In this document: in pieces, positions 23,101-33,639 of the stretch | How positions within the stretch are numbered: position 1 is the stretch's first letter | Layout: each line of letters starts with the position of its first letter | Assembly: GCA_007258455.2 (NCBI GenBank) | Contig: VDFB02275546.1 | Location: 1-64,000, forward strand | DNA: 64,000 bases | From: Sequoia sempervirens | Taxonomy: Eukaryota; Streptophyta; Pinopsida; Cupressales; Cupressaceae | Direction of reading: 5' to 3' | Made by a program: the position numbers and the translations under genes | The notes under the pieces: generated by a model | The model's database searches: none | What the model was told of the DNA's origin: nothing | Seen by the model: the letters and a program-made list of their open reading frames with translations, nothing else

Positions 23101-23910
23101 AATGCTAAAAATGTATGTTTACATATTTATATTGCTCTCAAATGATGCTTTTTGAAAAAATGCATTAATTATTAAAATGGTAAAATGATGTAGAGTTCAC
23201 TAGAATCAAGATAGGGTACTATAGATGGACCCCATATCTACCTATAGGTTTAGATGAAACATTTCTAGGTGCCATGGATTCTGAGAACTAGTCTATCATA
23301 GTTTGGATTTTTTTTGCACTTAGGTTTCATAAGAGACTTTTTTAGAATAGTGTAGCCTAGAATGATCAGGTGATCTAGGGAATGAACGGATGCCTCCAAT
23401 AACACTCACCCACCCACTTAAATGTTTTTTTATAGTCAATTTTTCCCTAGGATGCATGAAACAAAAAATAGGCTTCTTCCCATATCTGTACTACTCTCAA
23501 CTAACACTTTTTGCAAGAATTCATTCATTTTTGGCATGCTCAAACAATATAGAGTTGACCAAAACTGAGATAGGTTAACATGTAGGGACCCTGTATCCAC
23601 CTATAGTTTCATATGGAACATTCATAGGTGTTATGGATTTTGAGAACAAATCCATTATAGTTTGGATTTTTTTACACTTAAGTCTCATAAGACTTTGTCA
23701 AAATGGTGTAGCTCAAAATGATCAGGTGATATAGGGAATGAATAGATGCATCCACTAGCATTCAACCACCCACTCAAATATTTTGGCATAGTCAATTTTC
23801 CTCAAGATGGATGAAACAAAAGTAGGCTTCTTGCCATATTTGCGCTACTCTCAACTAACACTTTTTACAAGAATGCATTCATTGTTGGAATGCTCAAATA
23901 GTGTATATTT
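23101..23910. repeat. ~355-bp tandem repeat, about 2.3 copies
   Basis: Equivalent points (catatttatattgctctcaa, catatctgtactactctcaa, catatttgcgctactctcaa) lie at 23122, 23481 and 23835, giving periods of 359 and 354 bp. Units share cattcattnttgg, atggaccccatatctacct, atagtttggattttttt and gaatgatcaggtgat. The third copy stops abruptly at 23910, where a Copia-type LTR begins. Confidence 0.85.
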
Positions 23911-24480
23911 TGTTGGAAAAATGTGTTTTCATTGATGCCAAATCAAGATTGGTTATCATTGATGACAAGTGTTTGCGCTACTTGATTTGTATAATACTCC
24001 ATAGCTAGTTGATGTGCAAAGATATATGTTGATACAAGTCAACAATGCATCATGAGGAAGAATGGTGATCATTTTGATGTGTTAAGTTGACAATTAAAAT
24101 ATGTATTTGACAATAGATTGTCATACTTTGAGAACTTATCTACCGAATTGATTGTAGATAGTGGTATACATATATATTGTTGTTTCTCATTTACATGAGG
24201 ATAAATTTTTGGGTATTAATTATTATTTATTTAAATTTTTTTAAAGGAAATTCTTGGTTGTAAATTATGTGGAAAATTATTAGGTTGTAAATTATTATTT
24301 GTTTAAATTTTTTATGTAAGTATATGCTAAGCTCTATATTATGTGTCTAATTATAATGTACTTCATGTGTGTTTCCCTATATAAAGTAATGGTTAGATTT
24401 AATTTTTACCAAACTTAAGGTTCTCACGATAGGAGTTCCATTACCATCTACATCAATATATTATTGTCTAAATATACAAG
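23911..24480 (+). repeat. Truncated Copia-type LTR
   Basis: TGTTGGAAAAATGTGTTTTC then attgatgcca matches the starts of the LTRs at 28206 and 12901. A TATA-like ccctatataaagt lies at about 24380. No canonical LTR end was found, so the right limit is approximate. Confidence 0.45.
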
Positions 24481-25340
24481 AATCTTTTATTACTACATAA
24501 TTTTCCTCTTGTTGAGTAGTGGATCATAATGGTTTTTTTGTGACAAATGCATGTGTTGGTTGCCAATGTAATAAAAGTATAGCATCAAAAATTGTCACCC
24601 TTGACAATTTCACACTAGCTTTTGCTCCCCCCTATGTGCTTGGACCTAATTATGCATTTAATTACCCATTTTATGAACATATTTGGAAAATCAAACATGG
24701 GAAATGAAATTATGCATTTAACATTTTTCCCCCAACACTTTTGATCTTGAAAAAGTAGGAATCTAGTCCAAGGAACAATACGCCCTAGACCATAATTTTT
24801 GGCTCCAAATTTGAATATGTCAGTGTCGGAAATTTATTATTTTAATTTTCAATTTCAATTATTGGCTATTGACATTTGATTTTTGGGAAATTAGAAGAAT
24901 TGCATATAAATACAAAGTATTTTCATCATTTTAATCCTAGCAATTTTGAGAAACAACACTTGGCAATTTTATTTGAGCTAGTGGAGATCCTAAAAAGTAG
25001 TCAAGAGCATAATTGTCAAGATTAATGGAACATTTCATCATTCAAGCATCATGTCATATGCAAGTCTTCTTCATGTTTACATACATTTTTTTAATGATTA
25101 CTAACACTTGTAGGTATTTAAATCAATTCAAGTCAAGAAAAAAATGATCCTTGAAGGTGATGAGTGTGACTCCAATCCATCAAGGAGATCAAATCTAAGT
25201 GGTGAGTTGTAGAAATTTATCAATTTATTATTTGTTTATCATTATTCTCTATCCAACCAAGGATATGAAAGGAAAGTTGGGCGTGGAAATGCTTCCCTAA
25301 TGCAAATCAATTAGGAGAGGGTTGTAAAAATTTGTTTCAA
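24481..25340. other. No recognisable gene; possible LTR remnants
   Basis: AT-rich text with a gcatataaatac word at 24902 and short frames without domains. I assign nothing. Confidence 0.4.
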
Positions 25341-25349
25341 ATCCTTTAA

Positions 25350-26398
25350 CATTCACAGTTAACATTCAATATTGCACATAGAATTAATTATTTTCATATT
25401 TAAATACATAAACTACAACACACAAATTTTATGTGGGAAAACCCCTTCAGGAAAAAACCCACACACCAAATCACAGATCAATTGTATTACAAAAAAAATC
25501 CATTACAAACAATATTCAAAGTCTATGCTCTTGTAGGTGTTGATTCACTATTATACAAGTTCTAAAGTGAATCTGACAACATAATGGCATATAGATATTA
25601 CAATCACAACTCATACAAAAAATGCATTAAGGCATCAATATATACTTCTCATACATGGACATTGAGAATTCACATGTGTCAATCTCCCAGTCTCTGCATG
25701 CATGCAAACTGAAAATGACAACATGCACGAGTCCCAAGTGACCTGATTAGCAACCTATCAAACATGCATGTACATGAAACAACATTCAAGAACATACAAG
25801 AACATGCAAGGATTTCAGTTCCAAAAATCAAGAAACCTCACATGCTAGGCACCCCATAGAGAAAATCAAGTCAACTTCCAAATTAGAATTGAGCCTTGAC
25901 TCCTAGTCACTCTGAGTGACAACTTTGTCTCCATTTAGCAACTTTCCTCTTCAAGAATTAGTCAAAAATTAAAACAAATACAACATGGTATCATGGCACT
26001 CCTCCTTGAGGTTTTCACATTTAACAATTCTCAAATGAGTTCCTAGGTTACAAGTGTCACCCTTCCTTTCTTTCACTTTTCTGAAGAGATAAATACTCAC
26101 ACAAGTGGACCCTACCAATGCTTGCTTCCAAAATAGATTGCTACATGTCACCATGACACACCTTTTAGAGGTTTTAATATTTTCTACTTCCCAATTGATA
26201 ACCCATGTGACAAGTGCCACAATTTTTATCTTCACACCTTACATGTATGATGCCAACTCTCTATTGGGTCCACAAAGTGACTTAGCAACTTGGAAAAATA
26301 TTTTTTTGCATTTAATAAATAAAATCAGAAACTTAGGGGTAAATAATTAAATAATTAATCATGGGATTCACTAAGGTTGAGACATCTTAATCCCAACA
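25350..26398 (-). repeat. 3' LTR of minus-strand Copia-type element
   Basis: On the minus strand a PPT (AAAAGTGGGAGAA) precedes TGTTGGGATTAAGATG, the LTR start at 26398. Near the other end the minus strand reads GGTTTTTTCCTGAAGGGGTT and TTCCCACATAAAATTTGTGT, a common Copia LTR R-region pattern. The left limit is approximate (near the agttaacattc at 25360). The LTR belongs with the pol tail at 26443. Confidence 0.6.
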
Positions 26399-26412
26399 TT
26401 CTCCCACTTTTC
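26399..26412 (-). promoter_or_regulatory. Polypurine tract of minus-strand Copia element
   Basis: The minus strand reads AAAAGTGGGAGAA between the pol stop and the LTR start. Its position fits a PPT. Confidence 0.6.
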
Positions 26413-26442
26413 TAAGACCTTACAAGAGTTTTGTATCACTAC

Positions 26443-26535
26443 TCAGGCCGCAAGGCCCACATAACCGACACACCATCTAAACTTCTTTGTGCTCACTGGC
26501 TTTGTCAGTGCATCCATAGCATTCACCAAATGATC
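26443..26535 (-). pseudogene. pol: Copia pol C-terminal tail (RNase H end)
   Basis: On the minus strand about 30 codons read AMDALTKPVSTKKFRWCVGY then VGLAA and a TGA at 26443. The pattern D-LTKPVST-KF-WC is the conserved C-terminus of Copia RNase H. Beyond about 26535 the homology stops sharply, so the rest of pol is missing. It lies just upstream of a PPT and LTR in the same orientation. Confidence 0.65.
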
Positions 26536-26559
26536 TAGGAGGATCTCCATAGTTAAAGA

Positions 26560-27571
26560 ATGTAGAAGGTCTTCATCATTGCCAAAGGTGTCTGAACAAC
26601 AAAGAGCTCACAGGGAGCTTCTGATGCAACTTGGATGGGGTCGAATGGACTTTGTATGTGAAAGATATAGCTTGTTGAATTAAAGGGACATAAGGGTTAA
26701 AATCAAGTTTAATGATTAATTATTCGAAGACATATTTTTTGTATTATTTTCTCTCAAATGTAATAGAAGACTAATGGAAGAGATACGTAGTTCTCTTGTT
26801 TCCTAGTCTCATGGGAAATTTGAGATATTCATGGGATGTTGAGATGTTTATGGATGGAGTTGAGATCTTCATGGGGATCTTCCATCATCTTATCCCTTGA
26901 ATTGTGCCCAAATCCTAATTTAGTGGATCATGAGAGATATTTTCTCCCTGATGTGTGTAGTGATTTCTTATCCATGTAAAGCTTTAAAATCCCCTCATTT
27001 GGGAGAGGGATGGGGAAGTTTGGAGTTATCCTCCTTGTTTGGGAAAAACTATATAAATTCCTTATGTGAGCCTTTGAAGGGACTAAGGAAAAAAAGAGGG
27101 ATACTTGTAAGCTCTCAAGAATTGTAGGCTTAGTTCAAGGCTCAAAGCTTTGTAGGAGTTTTGAGAGAGCTATGTAAAAGATTGCATTGTAAGGACTTTA
27201 TCCTTTTGATGTATGGAGTAAGGTCATTTGTGTGAAGAACCTTCTTGAATCCTTGGTTAAGGAGAAGGTAGCTTGGGTCTAAACACTTTTGAGAAGGTCC
27301 CAACATCTTGAATAAGAAGGAATAGAGCGATTCATGTTCAAGCAGATCTGGAGACGTAACCAGTGTCTAGTGAACTCCATTATCAAACTCCTCTTCCTTG
27401 TCTTATCATGTGTTGTATCCATTTTAAATTCATTTTATTTATGCATTATTGTTTAAAGCAATTAAATTAATGAACTATTTTCTCTTAATTCACAAGAAAA
27501 TAAAAGTCAGTAAAAAGGTCCTCATCGTAAACTTTTGTATTGAGTAGTACTCACCAAATTTATGGATCAAG
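26560..27571 (+). repeat. LTR- or leader-like sequence before a tRNA-Met PBS
   Basis: The text has LTR-like features such as a long T-rich segment and atgtgttgtatccattttaa, and it ends just before a PBS-like site. It does not match the 3' LTR at 28206, so the two are not a pair. It may be the 5' LTR of another Copia family, or a chimera. Confidence 0.35.
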
Positions 27572-27572
27572 T

Positions 27573-27584
27573 TGGTATCAAAGC
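27573..27584 (+). promoter_or_regulatory. Primer-binding site, initiator tRNA-Met type
   Basis: TGGTATCAAAGC differs by one base from TGGTATCAGAGC, the usual Copia PBS complementary to initiator tRNA-Met. A short gag-like relic follows. Confidence 0.6.
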
Positions 27585-27651
27585 AAGTTGATTTTTTTGC
27601 TTAGTGTGAATGCTTATCAGGTCTAAACTCAAGTAAAGAGTACTTGAAGAA

Positions 27652-27960
27652 ATGTCGATTCCAAGAAATGAGAATACTTCTTATCCTCTTTTTTTCAATC
27701 CTTATAAAGATGAATGAGTTTTTCTTAAAGCATTCTTCACCATGAAGAAAATGGTGAAGGAAATGTATGATGATGAAAGAGAGAGTGTTAAGTTGTGAAG
27801 GCTATTGAAAACATCAGAAGATGAGAAGGAGAAGATACTTTGATGGAGCTTGAGTCTCTACATAGGTTGCTTGCAGAAGAAAAAAGGAGTTGGGAAGAAG
27901 GAAAGCCTGCTTGGAAAGCCATGCTACACAAGCTTGGGTCAACATCTTTGAGTTGACCAG
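27652..27960 (+). pseudogene. Short Copia gag-like relic
   Basis: Starting at an ATG near 27652, the plus strand encodes MSIPRNENTSYPLFFNPYKD and then a charged, helical-looking segment with stops and a frameshift. Position between PBS and PPT and the charged composition suggest a remnant gag. No zinc knuckle, protease or RT remains before the PPT at 28192, so this would be a mini or deleted element. Confidence 0.35.
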
Positions 27961-28191
27961 TTTCGTTTTCATTATTATTTTTTAGTTCTTTCATGTTTTT
28001 AGATTTCTTTGTACATATGTGGATGTATTAGGATTTTTTGGTTAATTTCTAAGGGTGAGTTAGTAGTTTTAGTTCATTTTGTATATATGGTTGAAAGGGA
28101 GTATACAAGTTATTTTTGTTCACCCTTTTCCCTTGATGTTAAAGGCGGAGAGATGTGTGAAGAAGAGTTTTGGCACATGTTGCCATCAATG

Positions 28192-28205
28192 AAAAAGGGG
28201 GATAG
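28192..28205 (+). promoter_or_regulatory. Polypurine tract of Copia-type element
   Basis: aaaaagggggatag directly precedes an LTR start at 28206. Another purine tract (aaaggcggagag) lies about 50 bp upstream. Confidence 0.7.
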
Positions 28206-29480
28206 TGTTGAAAGAATGAAGAATTTTGTGTGTTTTCATTGATGTCAACACTACATGGTGGATATCAAAATGATAAGGAGACTATTCTGCATAGAAGACT
28301 TGATTCTTAGTTAAGCACTTCTACTATGTATCTACATCGGAAGTTTTTTTTCTCTCTGTGCCCTCCAGTAGATTGGTCTGCATTCTATCGCACATATAGA
28401 TCTACTTATGTGGTTCCAATATTTTGTTTGTGGATGTTAGTAGTCTTTGAATTCAGAATTTTAGTTGGTCTAGACAAATGGTTCAAAAGTTGCAAATGAA
28501 AAAAGTTCAGCAAATAAGGTTTTGTTAGTTTTTTGTGTAATGAGTATAATTTTTCTGGTTCGTGCTCCTTTGCAAATTTGTGTTAGGACTTGTGGTTTTG
28601 GGAGAATTTTTACAAGTGTTTATGCATTGATATTTCGAGTTGGCAAGATATTTTTAGATCCATGTGTCTTTTGATTGGTTATCATTTGGAGCATTTGATT
28701 TTAGGTCCAATGCCTGGTTGACTTAAAATATGTAAAGGGTTGTGGAGTTTAATGATGTGAATCAAATTTAAGAGGAGGCTATTATAGGTTCATGCCAAGC
28801 TATGTCATATGTGTTGTGGCGTGAAGGTAAGTTAATTTGAATTGGGTGCTGACAAGGCACGTTTTGCATTACTTTGGGTGACATCTAATTAGGCCAACCT
28901 AATTGATGTTTTCAATAGTGTTAATATATACAGAAGGTCATTTTGAGTTTATGATGACGATGATTTTTGAGAAATATGTGATCCAAATACAAGTAGTAAA
29001 GTGAAATTTTGTAGAATATTGAGAAAAGTTTGTCCGAATGTAATACAAAGAAGAAAATCATATTCTATATCAGACGAAGTGTTTTGAGTCAGAGTTTTGA
29101 GCTTCAAAGGAACTGAATTTAGCATATGTTAGATATACTTTGTATCAGTTCAAATCTTGGCTTTGTAGCCACTTTCTCTATATTTCATTTGTCAATGAAT
29201 AGTGAGTTCACTTAGACAGTGATTCCACCTAGTAGTGAGCCTTTCTATAATATCTATAACTAGTTATAACATAATGTGAGCTAATCCTCACCGTGTTTTT
29301 TCCCACTTTGGTTTTTCCACATAAAAATCTTGGTGTTCATGTGTTGCATGTGCTATGGGTTGTTTATTCTTTCATTTCTATTAATTGCTAAGTATGTTGT
29401 GATAATTGGGTAGTTAGTGATTAAATGGTTTTTAGGAATACTGATTCACCCCCCCCTCTTAGTATTTTGGGTGTTCGACA
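28206..29480 (+). repeat. 3' LTR of Copia-type element
   Basis: Starts TGTTGAAAG after a PPT and ends GTTCGACA after attcacccccccctcttagt, giving 1275 bp. Its beginning (ttcattgatgtcaacact) and end are shared with the LTR at 12901-13971, so the two belong to related families. The internal region upstream is only about 0.6 kb. Confidence 0.75.
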
Positions 29481-29489
29481 CCAAAAAAA

Positions 29490-29640
29490 ATTTGAGTGCC
29501 ATGAATGAGTTGATAATGAATGTAGGACAATCCTACTAAACCTAAGAGATCCTAATGAACCTAGGTCAATCATAATGAACCCAGGTGAATCCTAATGAAT
29601 GTAGGATAGTCCTAAAGAATGTAGGATATTCCCATCATCA
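29490..29640. repeat. Degenerate minisatellite, ~22-24-bp units
   Basis: Repeated words of the type aatcctaatgaacctaggt and aatcctaatgaatgtaggat occur about six times just after the Copia LTR. The units vary in length and sequence. Confidence 0.6.
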
Positions 29641-30420
29641 AGTGGTTGGTAATTTTAATTTTGATAAATAATATTTAAAATTTTAATACATATTGTTAAC
29701 TTATTCATTATTGTCTTTCTTGCATTTCACTATGTAAATATACTTTTAGATGAATGTTTGTTGGGAAATATATTTTTTTTAAAAGGTGATGAATTTGACT
29801 TTGTACTTAACTTGTTGTGACATGATAGGAAATTAGATTCAAAAATTAAAATTTGGATATGGGATAGATTCATACATAAACCACTTGGGGCTAAGTAAAT
29901 TATGAGAACATTTTAAACTATTTAAGTTGCCAATTTACACATAAAATATTTATGTAAATTGATCTCCATAAGGCCATGAGGTCATACAATGCTATTATGA
30001 GGACACATAAAATGTGATCAAAATGTCATAAAATACCATCATGACAGTGTACAAAATGTCATCAAAATGTCATACAATGCCATGAGGCCAATATATTGTC
30101 TCTCAGTCTACAAAATATCATCGATACATATAGCCACATCAAAAATTGTATCTATGTGCCACATATAAGCATACAAAATGTGTTCATCTATGAATATTGA
30201 ACACTATCCCTTAAATATTGTACCTCCTTTAGCTCAACTAATTGAACTTTGGTCACTTCTCATAGTCAGTGTCTTGTTTCATTATGATGTCTTACACTTA
30301 GTATTTTGTAGCCCAACCTATACATATAAAATATAAAATTAGATACTGTGCAAAAGTCAAAAACTATAAAAATTATTTAAAATGATACATATATTATAAA
30401 CATGTTACAACATATTGGTA
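29641..30420. other. No gene; AT-rich with recurring acaaaatgtcatc words
   Basis: Between 29980 and 30190 the words acaaaatgtcatcaaaatgt, catacaatgccatgagg and similar recur. No coding potential is evident. Confidence 0.4.
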
Positions 30421-32275
30421 GTCTAATTCTTCTTGCCTATGATGCTCGACATCATCAAGAGATGTTTGTCCTCACACAGGGGTGTTTACATCCATCTATA
30501 ACATAAAAAATATATATTTATCAATTATTTTTTATATGTCTACTAATATCAATTGACACAAAATAAACATTATTAAAAACATATATATTCATACTCATAA
30601 CTTATTTAAGCAAATTGATAATGAAATTACTGCACTAACACAAAATTCCAAATATTATCTTATGCTAGGAGGTATGACTATTTTATTTATCAAATAAAAA
30701 AACAATAATAGAATAAACTCAAAAGTTCACAAATACATATAAACAAAAAAATTGAAATTTTACAAAAATAAACTTAAATGTGTTATATTGCACTTGTATA
30801 AATCCAATGTCATAAGCATCCATGGCAACATGTGTACTATATGGTGATGTGATGCCCACCTATTCAATAGAAAGTATTTTAAATTAATAAAAATTATTTT
30901 GAATAGAAAGTATTATTTTATTTTGATATATTATACAAATTTTACCTATGATACAAATACAATTGTTCAAGTTGTTACAAGAATGCTTGATGTTGTACCA
31001 AACTCTAGCACTACACCCTTAAAAAAATAATTTTTGCATGAGTTTAATTCAATTCTACAATTTTTAAGTATTTAATAAATAAAATGTTATAAATTCAAAT
31101 CAACATACCTGCATTTGACCAACATACACCTCATTCAACAACTCATCTATCATCACAACATTATCTGATGCACCACCTTGATGACCCCCACTACTCCTAT
31201 GACATCTATACTGACAATGAGAACACACATGGGAGGTGGAACCATCTGCACCCTTTGCATTTCTATCTCTCCCAAAGCATAGATTACAATAGTTTTCACA
31301 TATATGAGAGCTAGGGGCACTAGAGCTAGATGGTTGAGTTGTTGCATCATATTGTGAGGCAAAAGGATGAGATATTAATGTTCAATGCTTATAATGATGT
31401 CTATCAGGATAGAAACTACATGGAGAGTATGTACCTCCATAATCTCCCCAATGGTTGTTGGAACAGTCACATGATAAACAGGTCTTGATGCTAGTGCTCT
31501 TCACTGTTCATGGTTATCTACCCGACGAGCTCCTAGTCTATTTTGGGAAAACCATCCACCTCTACCTTGAAACTCCCTCATATCAAAATAATTGGGAATT
31601 TGATGAAGGATAAACTCATAGGATAATTTTCTAAGAAAATAGAGTGACACCTCATAATTATTACATGGAGGTTGGTCAAAGACCATCTACCACCTATCCC
31701 AAAAATTATTTCTTATGTCATCATCATTACACCAATGTATTGGAAACCTCTTTGAGTTTGGAGGAATACGTTCATTGGTTCTAGGATCCGTAAAAAGAAC
31801 ATATATTTTCTTTGCTTATTTCTTTCTTTTTCACTTCATCATAGGATTTTGTTGTATAAAATTGATGACATGAATCTCTATAATTTTTCCATTGATTTAT
31901 TTTATTTGTGACTATGTCAACATTCATTATCATTTCTTCTAATATTGAGGCAAGGGATAGGTGATGTTGGTTTGATGTTGAAACCCTCAATTTTGAAACT
32001 AATTAATGAATTTCAATTGTGTTTCATTCTAGATGCCCTAACAAATCCTCTTGGCTTTGTCTAGGGTTTGTTGGAAGGGTTGGAGGAGGGTCAAGAATCC
32101 TAGGCCTTTTTCCAATTCATCATTAAAATTTGGTTACGGCTCAGGTTTTATATGATCTATTATATAATTCAAAAAATACATGATATTAATAAAAAAAAAA
32201 TCCATTTTTTCAAATGCAAACAAAATATAAATCAAATGCAAAAATATAGCAGTTACCTCTTCTCTGACATGGCAT
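30421..32275 (-). pseudogene. Spliced gene relic with Cys-rich motif, family unknown
   Basis: Minus strand. A first exon may start at ATG 32275 and end AG/GTAACT at 32257. The main exon (about 32120-31109) encodes, with stops and frameshifts, DPRTNERIPPNSKRFP, FWDRWQMVFDQPPCNNYEV and FDMREFQGRGGWFSQNRLG. A Cys-rich stretch follows, with spacing C-x3-C-x2-C, then about 19 residues, then C-x2-C-x3-C-H, and finally a CAG/GTATGT donor at 31109. Smaller exon-like pieces with good acceptors follow at 31017-30946, near 30859-30771 and near 30495. Introns are short and AT-rich. I do not recognise the family. It could be a DNA-transposon gene or a decayed host gene. Confidence 0.5.
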
Positions 32276-33639
32276 TGTGGATCTAGGTTGCAAAGGGAAA
32301 AAGTACATTGGCATTATGCAGAGTTGAGGGAAAGAAAAATATTACAAAAAACACAAACTGTGGATGAGAAAAATGGACAAGTTTTTTCTTTTTATAACTT
32401 TATTGAGAAAAATGCATATGTGTTTTTCTTTCATAAAAACATGCATGAGTTGTTTTCATAAAAATGTGTATGTATTTTTCTTCCATACTAACATGTGCTC
32501 ATTTTGGCTCAAATTTTTTGAGCCATAACACGAGTGTTTATTTGAACTTCAAAACATGAGCATGTTTTTCTTATTTTTGGGCATTTGGCCACTTTTTGGT
32601 GCCCTATCTTGGTGCACATGCTCGAAATGTATAAGGAAAGAATAAACCTGATATGTAGAAGAGAGGAGTTTTTGAAGCTAATTTAATTGGAGTAGTCTTT
32701 TTAGTCAGCAAAGTGATGTATGTTGACTAGAAAGTGTTAAGTGTATGATGTTTGTTGTCAGATCATCTTATGATGTTCTTGAGAAGTAGCATTTGGTATT
32801 CATTGTTTTGTAGTTTTTCCTCTATTTTTAAAAATTGATGCACTAAAGTGAGATACAATTGTATTTGTAAGGATGTATAAAAAAAGTTATTAGTGGGTGG
32901 AAAAGAGATCATTCCAATTTATAAAATTGAAGAAATGTAGAAACAAAGTATTTATGTTCCTTTCTTACCTCTACTTTATCATCTTTGATTTCTTTGTATT
33001 TGATATCTAAAAGAAACTGATAAGTTTTTCTACTGCAACTAAAAACAACTACTCATATGCTTTCAACTATGTACTTGTTGCCATTGTGTAGGATCATTCT
33101 TATTGTTGTACTAGTAATGAATGCATAATTTTACCAAACAATAGGGATTTTGTCCACCACACTTGACTCATCCAATAACAAAATTGGTTCACATTCACCA
33201 TGACCATTTCTTGATTTGGGAGCAAGTTTATAATTTGTTATATGGATACTTGAACTTGTATGTATTTTATTTTCAAACACTTGTAAAGTATTTCCTATAA
33301 AATTTTGTGTAATTTTCATTTCTCCTTTCTTATCAACTAAATCAACATGTAGGATTTGCTTGGAATTGTTTGCTTTGTCAAGATAAGCTTTGTACATGAC
33401 CAAGATGTTTGTTTAAAAAATGTCTCCAATTTTCCAAGAATTAAGACCTTTAATTGATAATTTGTTCAAATTATTTGTATTTGACCTATAAAAAAAAATA
33501 AGTAGGAAACATGAGTCAACAAATAAGAAACAATAATCTTATGTATTTGTTATTGCAAAATTCTACTTAATTTTTTTCCATCATGGCCTATTTGTGGTTT
33601 TTTGTCATGGTGGACTTTTGTTATTACTCATCTATGTTT
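32276..33639. other. Mostly non-coding; one unknown minus-strand open frame
   Basis: An open frame of 90 codons at 33131-33403 on the minus strand (starts MVMYKAYLDKANNSKQ) has mixed polar composition and no motif I know; it may be an exon of the gene relic at 30.4-32.3 kb or chance. A gapped gcatgagttgttttcataaa-type repetition lies near 32400-32480. Nothing else is recognised. Confidence 0.35.

Noticed and set aside
29980..30190. Repeated acaaaatgtcatc words as a CRISPR-like array
   Set aside because: No regular spacers, imperfect repeats and plant context. Simple low-order repetition.
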